Source: JANLQX01 sp043775075 (GTDB lineage Bacteria; Actinomycetota; Acidimicrobiia; Acidimicrobiales; JANYDT01). Taken from it: a stretch of DNA of 27,397 bases. Shown here one piece after another: positions 7,652-15,177 of this stretch (the first letter of the stretch is position 1; each line of letters starts with the position of its first letter). The DNA lies in the NCBI GenBank assembly GCA_043775075.1, contig JAYVSS010000003.1, forward strand, positions 1 to 27,397, written 5' to 3'. The notes under the pieces were generated by a model. It searched no databases and was not told where the DNA came from. It saw nothing but the letters and a program-made list of their open reading frames with translations. A program made the translations under genes and the position numbers.

Positions 7652-7883
7652 GAGGGTTGCACGTTACCGAGCGTCACCCGGTAGTCGTTTTCATCTCCCC
7701 CCACCGCCGCCGCAGTGGCCTGAATGAGAACAATCTGTTTCCTTTTCATCGATTCTTCACGTTCTGATTGCTGCCCCGTGTTCAGCCAGTTATCGTCCAC
7801 TCAACCGAATTCCGGTCCGCAGAAACCGTCCGTCACCTGGGTCCCCACCAAGGACCACCAAGGTTTCGGCCGGCAGCGAACGG

Positions 7884-7889
7884 TATAAC
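7884..7889 (+). promoter_or_regulatory. Possible -10 element for the nucleoside transporter binding protein
   Basis: TATAAC lies 25 bases upstream of the TTG start and 13 bases before the strong Shine-Dalgarno GGAGG at 7902-7906. No good -35 hexamer is seen at the right distance, so this is a weak call. The rest of the 262-base divergent region between crtT and this gene shows nothing else I can name, apart from a short CACCAAGG direct repeat near 7846-7863. Confidence 0.25.
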
Positions 7890-7913
7890 ACCACACCTTT
7901 TGGAGGATTTTCC

Positions 7914-8939
7914 TTGAAGAATTCGTCTCGCATGGCCGTCGCCGGCCTGCTCCTAGCCGGCGGTATTGCCGTTCCTATGAGCGCGGCTCAGGCTCAGGCC
8001 AACAAGAAGATTGCAGTGCTTTTCGATGTCACCGGCCGTGGCGACAAGTCGTTCAACGACCTTGCCGGCAAAGCCCTCGACGACGCCAAAGCCAAGCTCG
8101 GCATCACGCCGACCGAGTCCGCCCCGACGGGCGATGCAGACCGCCCCGAGCGCGTCAAGGCGGTCGTCGATGCTGGCAACGGCTTCGTGCTGTGCGTCGG
8201 GTTCCTCTGGGACAAGGACTGCAACGCTTCGGCCAAGGCCAACCCGACCGTCACGTTTGCGTCGGTCGACGGCTCGCTTGAGGGCGCCAATACCTCGTCA
8301 CTGAACTTCGCCGAACAAGAGGGCTCGTTCCTCGTCGGCGTGGCGGCGGCTCAGGCGTCGAAGACGAACAAAATCGGCTTCGTCGGTGGCGTTCGCATCG
8401 ACCTCATCCAGCGCTTTGAAGCCGGCTTCGTTGCTGGCGTGAAGTCGGTCAAGCCGAAGGCCCGCGTTGAAGTCAAATACGTGAGCGAGCCACCGGACTT
8501 CTCCGGCTTCGGTGATCCGGCCAAGGGCAAGGCCATCGGCGCCGCCATGTACAAGAGCGGCATCGATGTCGTCTACGCCGCCGCTGGTTCATCGGGTCTC
8601 GGCGTCTTCGGCGCAGCCAAGGAATCCGGCAAGAAGCCCGGCAAGATTTGGGCCATCGGCGTGGACGCTGACCAGTACAACACCGTCAACGTCGACGGTG
8701 GCCGGGACTGGATCCTCACCTCCATGCTCAAGAAGGTCGACATTGCTGCTTTCGCCGCCATGAAGGCCTTCACCGATGGCAAGCCGCTGGCCGGCCGTCA
8801 GGTCTTCGACCTCAAGGTCGACGGCGTTGGGTACTCAACCACCAACCCGAAGATGAAGCCCTATGTGGCCAAGGTGGAGAAGGCCAAGGCCGCCATCCTC
8901 TCCGGCAAGATCGTGGTCCCGAGCAAGCCTGCCGCGTGA
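7914..8939 (+). CDS. BMP-family (PnrA/BmpA-type) nucleoside-binding protein of an ABC transporter
   Basis: This exported protein would capture nucleosides and deliver them to the permeases encoded downstream. The 341 residues begin with a Sec-type signal (basic MKNSSR, hydrophobic core, AQA-type cleavage site near residues 26-30). Mature BMP-fold hallmarks follow: KIAVLFDVTGRGDKSFNDLA, NFAEQEGSFLVGVAAAQASK, KIGFVGGVRIDLIQRFEAGF and IWAIGVDADQY. There is no lipobox cysteine at the cleavage site, unlike most binding proteins of monoderm bacteria. The TTG start is supported by TGGAGGA at 7901-7907, seven bases upstream; the ATG six codons later is poorer. A strong terminator separates it from the ATPase gene, which would let the binding protein be made in excess. 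Confidence 0.93.
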   Translation: MKNSSRMAVAGLLLAGGIAVPMSAAQAQANKKIAVLFDVTGRGDKSFNDLAGKALDDAKAKLGITPTESAPTGDADRPERVKAVVDAGNGFVLCVGFLWDKDCNASAKANPTVTFASVDGSLEGANTSSLNFAEQEGSFLVGVAAAQASKTNKIGFVGGVRIDLIQRFEAGFVAGVKSVKPKARVEVKYVSEPPDFSGFGDPAKGKAIGAAMYKSGIDVVYAAAGSSGLGVFGAAKESGKKPGKIWAIGVDADQYNTVNVDGGRDWILTSMLKKVDIAAFAAMKAFTDGKPLAGRQVFDLKVDGVGYSTTNPKMKPYVAKVEKAKAAILSGKIVVPSKPAA

Positions 8940-8966
8940 CCCGTTAGTCGCGAAGTTGTTTGAGCA

Positions 8967-8997
8967 CGGCCGGACCCAGGTGGGTCCGGCCGTTTTT
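8967..8997 (+). terminator. Rho-independent terminator after the binding-protein gene
   Basis: An 11-bp perfect stem, CGGCCGGACCC / GGGTCCGGCCG, has an AGGT loop and is followed by TTTTT. It lies 28 bases after the binding-protein stop and 63 bases before the ATPase start. Partial read-through would set a high ratio of binding protein to membrane components. Confidence 0.93.
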
Positions 8998-9060
8998 CAT
9001 TTGCTAAGAAGTGACCGATGAATTCTCCGGTTGATGGGTGGATGGCGTGAGAAACCCGAG

Positions 9061-10572
9061 ATGACCGAACTGGCGATTGAACTGCGAGACATTGTCAAGC
9101 GCTTCCCCGGCGTGGTGGCCAACGACGGCGTGAACCTCACGGTTGAGCACGCGACGATCCATGCCATCGTCGGCGAGAACGGGGCCGGAAAGTCGACGCT
9201 GATGAAGACGCTGTATGGCGCCCATCGACCGGACGAAGGAACGGTCAAGGTCGATGGGGTGGAGCAACACTTCAAAACCCCGCGTGAGGCCATCGCCGTG
9301 GGTATCGGCATGGTGTTTCAGCACTTCATGCTCGCCGAGAACCTGTCGGTGTGGGAGAACATCGTGCTTGGTGACGAGCCCGGCTCTACGTTCAAACTGG
9401 ACCGCAAAGCGGCGCGGGCCAAGATCAGCGACCTGGCGCAACGCTATGGCTTGGCCATTAATCCCGACGCCATCGTGGCCGATCTGGGGGTGGGCGAAAA
9501 GCAGCGCATCGAAATCCTCAAGGTGCTCTTCCGCGGCGCTCGAATCATCATTCTCGACGAACCCACGGCCGTGCTTGTCCCGCAAGAGGTGCAGGAGCTG
9601 TTCGCTTCACTGCGCGAGCTCGTGGCCGGTGGAGCCACGGTGATCTTCATTTCCCACAAGCTCGACGAAGTCCTGTCCGTCGCCGACGCCATCACGGTGA
9701 TTCGTGCGGGCAAGACCGTGGCCGAGGTACCGGACCCGTCGAAGGTCACCGCCCGCGATCTGGCGGAGATGATGGTGGGCAGCGAGCTTCCCAAGCCCGA
9801 TACCGAATCGTCCACGGTGCGCGACGAAGTCTTGTTGAGTGTCACCGGGCTATCTGTCAGTAACCACGGCCGCCAGGTGTTACACGACGTTTCGCTGCGC
9901 GTCCGTCGCGGCGAGATCGTGGGCATAGCCGGAGTGGAGGGCAACGGGCAGAACGAACTTCTCGAGGCCATCCTCGGCATCATGAGTGCGGATTCGGGCG
10001 TCATCTCGTTCCTCGGAAACGATCTCGCATCCAGCTCTACCAGGGAACGCCGGGAAGCGGGGATCGGCTACATCCCTGAGGATCGTCAGCACGATGGGCT
10101 CCTCCTCCCCGCCCCGCTCTGGGAAAATGTCATCCTCGGTCATCAGACGAAGGAGCCCTACGCCACCGGCGCATGGATCAATCGCAGCGGGGCGTTGGCT
10201 CGCACCAGAGAAGTCATCGAACGCTTTGACGTGCGCACGCCGGGGCCTGAGGTGGCGGCGTTTGCGCTGTCCGGTGGCAATCAGCAAAAGCTCATCGTCG
10301 GCCGGGAGATGACGGCCGAACCGAAGCTCCTCATCGCTGCCCACCCGACCCGCGGGATCGATGTGGGGGCCCAAGCATCGATCTGGGATTTCCTCCGCGA
10401 CGCTCGCAGCGAAGGCTTGGGGGTGCTGTTGGTCTCGGCCGATCTCGACGAACTCATCGGCTTGTCGGACACGCTCCTCGTCATTCTACGAGGCCGCATC
10501 GTGGCCGAACTTGATCCGCAAACGGTGACGCCGGTCGACCTTGGTTCCTACATGACTGGAGTGCGTTCATGA
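9061..10572 (+). CDS. Nucleoside ABC transporter ATPase with two ATP-binding domains (NupO/YufO-like)
   Basis: This is the energising subunit of the BMP-type nucleoside importer, on the inner face of the membrane. The N-terminal domain has Walker A GENGAGKST, signature LGVGEKQRIEILK and Walker B IIILDEPTAVL. The C-terminal domain has a P-loop-like GVEGNGQNE, signature ALSGGNQQKLIVGRE and a degenerate Walker B, LLIAAHPTRGIDVG, with His where the catalytic Glu is expected. Such asymmetry is usual in this family (RbsA/MglA relatives). The 503 residues from the ATG at 9061 match the family length. In-frame starts at 9031 (TTG) and 9034 (ATG) would add ten or nine residues before the conserved start and lack better ribosome sites. 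The stop overlaps the permease start as ATGA. Confidence 0.93.
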   Translation: MTELAIELRDIVKRFPGVVANDGVNLTVEHATIHAIVGENGAGKSTLMKTLYGAHRPDEGTVKVDGVEQHFKTPREAIAVGIGMVFQHFMLAENLSVWENIVLGDEPGSTFKLDRKAARAKISDLAQRYGLAINPDAIVADLGVGEKQRIEILKVLFRGARIIILDEPTAVLVPQEVQELFASLRELVAGGATVIFISHKLDEVLSVADAITVIRAGKTVAEVPDPSKVTARDLAEMMVGSELPKPDTESSTVRDEVLLSVTGLSVSNHGRQVLHDVSLRVRRGEIVGIAGVEGNGQNELLEAILGIMSADSGVISFLGNDLASSSTRERREAGIGYIPEDRQHDGLLLPAPLWENVILGHQTKEPYATGAWINRSGALARTREVIERFDVRTPGPEVAAFALSGGNQQKLIVGREMTAEPKLLIAAHPTRGIDVGAQASIWDFLRDARSEGLGVLLVSADLDELIGLSDTLLVILRGRIVAELDPQTVTPVDLGSYMTGVRS

Positions 10573-11699
10573 AGGCGTTTCGACTGGTTCGTACCCAACT
10601 TGCGCCGGCCGCGTTAGCCATGGGGATCGCGCTAGCGATTGCGTCACTCGCCCTGATTGTGAACGGGAACAATCCGCTCACGGCATACAAGGCGATGTGG
10701 TCGAACCTCGATGGCACGGCCAATATCGTCACCGTCATCAACGACTCTGCGGTGTACTACGTGGCCGGGGTCGCCCTCGCCCTCGGCTTCAAGATGAATC
10801 TGTTCAACATCGGAGCCAACGGTCAGTTCACGTTGGCCGCACTCGCCGCCGGGGTGATCGGCGGCAAAGCGGACCTCCCCGCCCCACTGCACATTGCATT
10901 GATCCTTGGCGTGGCCATACTGACGGGCGGCATCTGGGCGGGGATTGCTGGTGTGCTGAAGGCCTATCGCGGCGTGAATGAAGTCGTTGCCACCATCATG
11001 CTCAACGGCATCGCTGGTGGTCTTACCGGATATCTATTGCGTACATACTTTCGGGTCAAGAACGACATGACGGCGCACACCGAAACACTGCGACCGTCAG
11101 GCCGCCTACCCAACCTCGATCGGTTATTGAGGGTCTTTGGGTTTCACATTCCGAAGGGCACACCGCTGTTTAGTTTTGTGCTTATCGCCATCGCCGTGGG
11201 CATTGGGTACCGGGTATTGATCTATCGAAGCCGGTTTGGATTTGATCTGCGCGCTTCGGGAATCAATCCGAGCGCAGCACGATCGTCGGGAGTGAACCCG
11301 AAACGAATGGTCGTCATCACCATGTTGATCTCTGGCGGCCTCGCCGGTCTGTCCGGCATGAGCACGCTGATGAGCAAGCAATTCGAATACGGCGACCGGT
11401 TCCCCACCCAGATCGGCTTTACCGCCATCGGCATCGCGTTGCTCGGGCAGACGCATCCGACCGGTATCGCCGTGGCGGCTTTGGTGTACGCCGCCATCGA
11501 ACAGGGGGCCCGTAACCTCGCCAACGTCGGAGTGCCAGCTGAAATCGGCCAGATCCTTCAGGGTTCACTTCTGTTCGTTGCCGTGATTGTGTATGCCGTC
11601 GCCGTCCGCCGCAATCAAGCCAAAGACATGGAGGCGGCGGCAAGAGCGGCTTCGCACAAACCCCCGGCGTCGGCCGGACCGACCGGAGCGACGTCATGA
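10569..11699 (+). CDS. Nucleoside ABC transporter permease 1 (NupP/YufP-like, BPD_transp_2 family)
   Basis: The 376-residue integral membrane protein has some eight to ten hydrophobic segments. It shows family signatures LGFKMNLFNIGANGQFTLAA and GVNEVVATIMLNGIAGGLTG, and the coupling-region segment FDLRASGINPSAARSSGVN, which contacts the ATPase in relatives. It forms half of the membrane channel with the next gene product. The start overlaps the ATPase stop (ATGA), and its own stop overlaps the second permease start (ATGA). This is strong evidence of translational coupling and equal stoichiometry. The C-terminal tail after about residue 350 is short, polar and rich in Ala and Pro. Confidence 0.93.
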   Translation: MKAFRLVRTQLAPAALAMGIALAIASLALIVNGNNPLTAYKAMWSNLDGTANIVTVINDSAVYYVAGVALALGFKMNLFNIGANGQFTLAALAAGVIGGKADLPAPLHIALILGVAILTGGIWAGIAGVLKAYRGVNEVVATIMLNGIAGGLTGYLLRTYFRVKNDMTAHTETLRPSGRLPNLDRLLRVFGFHIPKGTPLFSFVLIAIAVGIGYRVLIYRSRFGFDLRASGINPSAARSSGVNPKRMVVITMLISGGLAGLSGMSTLMSKQFEYGDRFPTQIGFTAIGIALLGQTHPTGIAVAALVYAAIEQGARNLANVGVPAEIGQILQGSLLFVAVIVYAVAVRRNQAKDMEAAARAASHKPPASAGPTGATS

Positions 11700-12979
11700 C
11701 CGCAACCACCGTTGATACGTCCGTCACCATGGTGAAAGATCGAGCGGCGCTCATCCCGGGTTGGGCTCGGCCGATGTTGCTCGTCGGCTTCGCCATGTTG
11801 ATGATGGCCACATGTCGGTCGCTCATTACCGCCGACGGACTGTCCAGCCCGGGCACGTTCTCCACTGCGCTCGGCCTCGCCATGCCCGTCGCCGTGGCCG
11901 GTCTCGGTGGACTGATCTGCGAACGCGCTGGCATCGTCAACATTGCCCTGCAGGGCATGATGATCATGGGCACGTGCACCGCCGGGTGGGTCGGGTACTA
12001 CTACGGACCGTGGTGGGCGATCGTTGGTGGGGCTCTCGGCGGCCTCGTCATCGGTGTGCTCCACGCGGCGGCCACCGTCACGTTCGGCGTGAACCACACC
12101 GTGAGCGGCGTGGCGCTGAACCTCGTGGCATTCGGCATGGCCCGGTACATCGCCAGCGTGGCGTTCGTCGGAGTGAGCGACGGGTCCATCACCAGCTCGC
12201 CGTCGATGTCGAGCATGGCCAAGTACAACCTGCCGTTCTTCGCCGGGGGCAGTATCGGCGGATGGACATCTCCCGATTTCTTCGGAAAGCTCCAGGAGAA
12301 GCGCTGGTTCTTCATCAGTGACTTCGCTGGATTAGTACGTGGACTTACTGGTGACCTTGCGGGTTCCACGATCTTGATGCTGTTGCTGTTTCCCCTCTTT
12401 GGCTATTTGCTGTGGCGCACGCCATGGGGGCTGCGGCTTCGTTCGTGTGGCGAGAAGCCGAGCGCCGCCGATTCACTTGGCGTCAACGTGCTGCGTATCC
12501 AGTGGTCAGCGGTGGTCGTGTCGGGAATCTTGGCGGGGATGGCGGGGTCATGGCTCACCGTGGACGTCGGTCGCTATCAGCAAAACCAGGCCGGAATTCG
12601 TGGCTTCTTGGCGTTGGCCGTCGTCGTATTCAGCAACTGGAAGATCCTCGGCGTATTTGCTGGAGCACTCCTGTTCCAATACCCCGAGTCACTGCCGCTG
12701 GTGACGTTCGACGACGAACCAAAGGCGCTGTTGATCATGGCCGCGATCGTGTTTGCTGTGATGGCCGCCTGGTCGTTCGCCCAGAACAAAAAGGGCCAGG
12801 GCATTGCCGCCGGTTTTCTCGGAGCGGCTTCACTTTTGTGGTTCCTCGGGGCGAAACGAATCGACCCGTCGCTGGTCAACTCATTCCCGTTCGTCATCAC
12901 GTTGTTGGTGTTGGTGTTCTCGTCGCAACGCCAACGTCCGCCTGCGGCCGCGGGCATCACGTATCGCAAGGGCTCCTGA
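11696..12979 (+). CDS. Nucleoside ABC transporter permease 2 (NupQ/YufQ-like, BPD_transp_2 family)
   Basis: The second membrane subunit of the nucleoside importer has 427 residues. It carries the family segment GGLICERAGIVNIALQGMMI and then NHTVSGVALNLVAFGMARY and LRLRSCGEKPSAADSLGVNV near the cytoplasmic coupling loop. It is longer than Bacillus YufQ (about 320 residues). The extra length is an extracytoplasmic insertion around residues 160-210 (SPSMSSMAKYNLPFFAGGSI and onward) and additional C-terminal membrane segments. It is coupled to permease 1 by an ATGA overlap, and its stop shares a base with the cytidine deaminase start (TGATG). The assignment is secure; substrate specificity among nucleosides is inferred from the deaminase genes around it. 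Confidence 0.92.
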   Translation: MTATTVDTSVTMVKDRAALIPGWARPMLLVGFAMLMMATCRSLITADGLSSPGTFSTALGLAMPVAVAGLGGLICERAGIVNIALQGMMIMGTCTAGWVGYYYGPWWAIVGGALGGLVIGVLHAAATVTFGVNHTVSGVALNLVAFGMARYIASVAFVGVSDGSITSSPSMSSMAKYNLPFFAGGSIGGWTSPDFFGKLQEKRWFFISDFAGLVRGLTGDLAGSTILMLLLFPLFGYLLWRTPWGLRLRSCGEKPSAADSLGVNVLRIQWSAVVVSGILAGMAGSWLTVDVGRYQQNQAGIRGFLALAVVVFSNWKILGVFAGALLFQYPESLPLVTFDDEPKALLIMAAIVFAVMAAWSFAQNKKGQGIAAGFLGAASLLWFLGAKRIDPSLVNSFPFVITLLVLVFSSQRQRPPAAAGITYRKGS

Positions 12980-13371
12980 TGTCACTCGTCGTGGACTGGG
13001 ACGCGCTGCATGCCGCCGCCCTGGCCATGACGGCGCATTCCTATGCGCCGTATTCCAAGTTCCCCGTCGGTGCCGCCGCGTTCGTGGACGATGGCCGCAT
13101 CGTCACCGGATGCAACGTGGAGAACGCCTCCTACGGCCTCGGGCTGTGCGCCGAATGTGGGCTGGTGTCGTCGCTCATGGCATCGGGTGGAGGGCGCCTC
13201 GTCGCCTTCGTCGCGGTGCATGGTGACGGACACGTGCTTGCCCCCTGTGGTCGTTGCCGGCAGCTCCTCCTAGAGCACGGGGGCAAGGAACTACTGGTGA
13301 AGGGCGTCGGAGGGATCAAAACCCTCGATGAGATTTTTCCCGACGCCTTCGGTCCTGACGACCTTCGCTAG
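12979..13371 (+). CDS. cdd: Cytidine deaminase
   Basis: The enzyme hydrolyses cytidine and deoxycytidine to uridine and deoxyuridine in the cytoplasm. The 130-residue protein has the short, homotetrameric-type architecture. The catalytic Glu59 and zinc ligand Cys57 are in GLCAECG (the usual H/C-A-E motif), and the second zinc pair Cys90 and Cys93 is in APCGRCRQLL. The substrate-contact segment VTGCNVENASYG precedes them. The reading frame stays open far upstream, but the ATG at 12979 overlapping the permease stop (TGATG) begins the conserved protein and fits the overlapping style of the operon. As last gene of the transporter operon it acts directly on imported pyrimidine nucleosides. Confidence 0.96.
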   Translation: MSLVVDWDALHAAALAMTAHSYAPYSKFPVGAAAFVDDGRIVTGCNVENASYGLGLCAECGLVSSLMASGGGRLVAFVAVHGDGHVLAPCGRCRQLLLEHGGKELLVKGVGGIKTLDEIFPDAFGPDDLR

Positions 13372-13447
13372 TGGTCTGGCGCAGATACATCCAGGGCGTC
13401 GATGCGCCGAGATTCCGGCGACAACGAGCCCCGATGCGAAGCGTCGA

Positions 13448-13490
13448 CGTGCTGGTTGTTTCGAAGACGGACCGGTAAGCGGTCAGCACG
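13448..13490. repeat. Nested inverted repeat downstream of cdd
   Basis: CGTGCTG (13448-13454) pairs with CAGCACG (13484-13490), and within it GACCG (13470-13474) pairs with CGGTC (13480-13484). There is no T-run, so it is not a standard terminator. It lies between the convergent cdd and Rid-family genes and may mark the 3' end of one or both transcripts. The remaining bases of this 127-base gap show nothing. Confidence 0.3.
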
Positions 13491-13498
13491 CTGGCCTA

Positions 13499-13909
13499 TT
13501 ACGCGCCGGTGTGTTGGCGATCTCGTGAGGCGATCACTGCGTCGGCTTCGATCTCGACCTTCCACTCCGGATTGAGTAGGGCTGCCACCACGACCGTGGA
13601 GTTGGCCGGACGGATATCGCCGAACAACTCACCGTGAACCTTTTCGACGGCCCGCACGTCCGACGCGCTCGTCAGGTAAATACGGGTCCGGACCACATCG
13701 GCGAGCGAGCCACCGGCCTCCATCAGCGCCTTTTCGATGATTTCAAAACACCGACGCACCTGTCGCTCCGGATTGGGATCGACCGCACCGTCGGGCCATT
13801 GTGGCGTGGTCCCCGACACGTACACATGCTCGTTAACGCGTATCGCTCGGCTGTAGCCGACGATCAGTTCATAGGGCAGGCCTGACGAAATCCGCTGACG
13901 ATCAGACAT
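13499..13909 (-). CDS. Rid-family (YjgF/YER057c/UK114) protein lacking the imine-deaminase arginine
   Basis: The 136-residue protein matches the small trimeric Rid fold: NEHVYVSGTTPQWPDGAV, then FEIIEKALMEAGGSLADVVR, VRAVEKVHGELFGDIRPANS and KVEIEADAVIA. Archetypal RidA uses an Arg in the PARS segment to hydrolyse 2-aminoacrylate-type imines. Here the matching segment reads RPANSTVVV, with Asn in place of that Arg, so it belongs with the Rid subgroups of unknown activity. The ATG at 13909 starts the conserved protein; the frame remains open upstream to 14053 but that part overlaps adenosine deaminase. It is divergent from add with 106 bases between. Its place among nucleoside genes is suggestive only. 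Confidence 0.88.
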   Translation of the reverse strand: MSDRQRISSGLPYELIVGYSRAIRVNEHVYVSGTTPQWPDGAVDPNPERQVRRCFEIIEKALMEAGGSLADVVRTRIYLTSASDVRAVEKVHGELFGDIRPANSTVVVAALLNPEWKVEIEADAVIASRDRQHTGA

Positions 13910-14015
13910 GACCCAGCAGCGTACGCGAGGGGACCGTCTGAAGGAGGGAGCCAGGGGTGACACCCAACCCCGCACAATCGGTCGGTTTCCTCGCCCGGTC
14001 GGGCAAGAATGGGTC

Positions 14016-15116
14016 ATGTCGCTCCCCCTGGAAATCATCCGACGAGCCCCCAAAGTTCTGCTCCACGACCACCTCGATGGCGGACTGCGGCCGGAGTCAA
14101 TGATCGATCTGGCCCACGAATACGGCTACGGCGGGCTCCCGTCGAACGATCCCGATGATCTCGCCGCCAAGATTCGTGAGGGGGCCGATCAGCTCTCACT
14201 CCCGAAATACCTCTCCACCTTCGATCACACCGTCGGCGTGATGCAGGACCGCGACGCCCTCACGCGAGTCGCCGCCGAATGCGCCGAAGACCTGGCCGCC
14301 GACGGCGTGGTCTACGCCGAAATCCGCTTCGCTCCTGAGCAGCACCTGGAGAAAGGGCTGAGCCTCGACGAGGTGGTGGAGGCGGTCGTTGAGGGTTTTG
14401 AGCTGGGCTGCAAGGCGGCGGAGTCGGCCGGGAACACGATCACCGTCGGCACGCTGCTCTCGGCCATGCGTCAGGAGGCCCAGTCCACGGAGATCGCCGA
14501 GCTGGGGATTCGTCATCGAGATCGCGGTGTCGTCGGTTTTGATATCGCCGGCCCCGAAGATGGTTTCCCGCCCTCTCGTCATCTCGCTGCCTTCAACCGC
14601 ATTCACGAGGCCAACTTCCACACCACCATCCACGCCGGGGAGGCGTTTGGCCTTCCCTCCATCCACGAAGCGCTGCAGTATTGCGGGGCTGAACGGCTCG
14701 GCCACGGCGTACGCATCGTGGACGATATTGCGGTGCGGCCCGACGGAACGTACGCCCTTGGTCGCCTCGCCACCTTCGTGCGGGATCGACGAATTCCGTT
14801 GGAAATGTGCCCGACCTCCAACGTCCACACCGGCGCCGCGCGGTCGATTGCCAAGCATCCAATTCATCTTCTCAAGCGCCTCCGTTTTCGGGTCACCGTG
14901 AACACCGACAATCGTCTGATGAGTGGCTGTTCGATGACGTCGGAGTTCGCCACCCTGTGCGATACCTTCGACTACGGACTCGACGATATGAAGTGGTTCA
15001 CCGTCAACGGAATGAAAAGCGCCTTCTGGCCCTTCGACGGAAGACTTCACCTCATAGAACAGATCATCAAGCCGCGCTACGCGGCGCTGGCCACTGAGTT
15101 GGCCGCTGCCTCGTAG
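14016..15116 (+). CDS. add: Adenosine deaminase
   Basis: The enzyme converts adenosine and deoxyadenosine to inosine and deoxyinosine. The 366-residue metal-dependent amidohydrolase has zinc ligands His17 and His19 (LLHDHLDGGLRP), His206 with catalytic Glu209 (IHAGEAFGLPS), the GHG motif near 230 (RLGHGVRIVDD) and metal ligand Asp298 (VTVNTDNRLMSG). The residue after Asp298 is Asn, where E. coli Add has a second Asp; to my knowledge actinobacterial relatives often have this TDN form. An upstream in-frame extension to 13908 exists, but the ATG at 14016 begins directly before the conserved N-terminus. The gene is monocistronic or leads into the DNA methyltransferase 61 bases later. Confidence 0.95.
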   Translation: MSLPLEIIRRAPKVLLHDHLDGGLRPESMIDLAHEYGYGGLPSNDPDDLAAKIREGADQLSLPKYLSTFDHTVGVMQDRDALTRVAAECAEDLAADGVVYAEIRFAPEQHLEKGLSLDEVVEAVVEGFELGCKAAESAGNTITVGTLLSAMRQEAQSTEIAELGIRHRDRGVVGFDIAGPEDGFPPSRHLAAFNRIHEANFHTTIHAGEAFGLPSIHEALQYCGAERLGHGVRIVDDIAVRPDGTYALGRLATFVRDRRIPLEMCPTSNVHTGAARSIAKHPIHLLKRLRFRVTVNTDNRLMSGCSMTSEFATLCDTFDYGLDDMKWFTVNGMKSAFWPFDGRLHLIEQIIKPRYAALATELAAAS

Positions 15117-15177
15117 CCAACTCGTAGCCGTGTGTGATTCGCGTGTCGCGCGGCGCCCCGCTACCGTCGGGAGGACC

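Noticed and set aside
7570..7800. 76-codon minus-strand frame upstream of crtT
   Set aside because: It overlaps the start of crtT in another frame and has no signal of a real protein.
12412..12978. In-frame upstream extension of cytidine deaminase
   Set aside because: It overlaps the second permease in another frame and reads as Arg-rich shadow sequence; the conserved enzyme starts at 12979.
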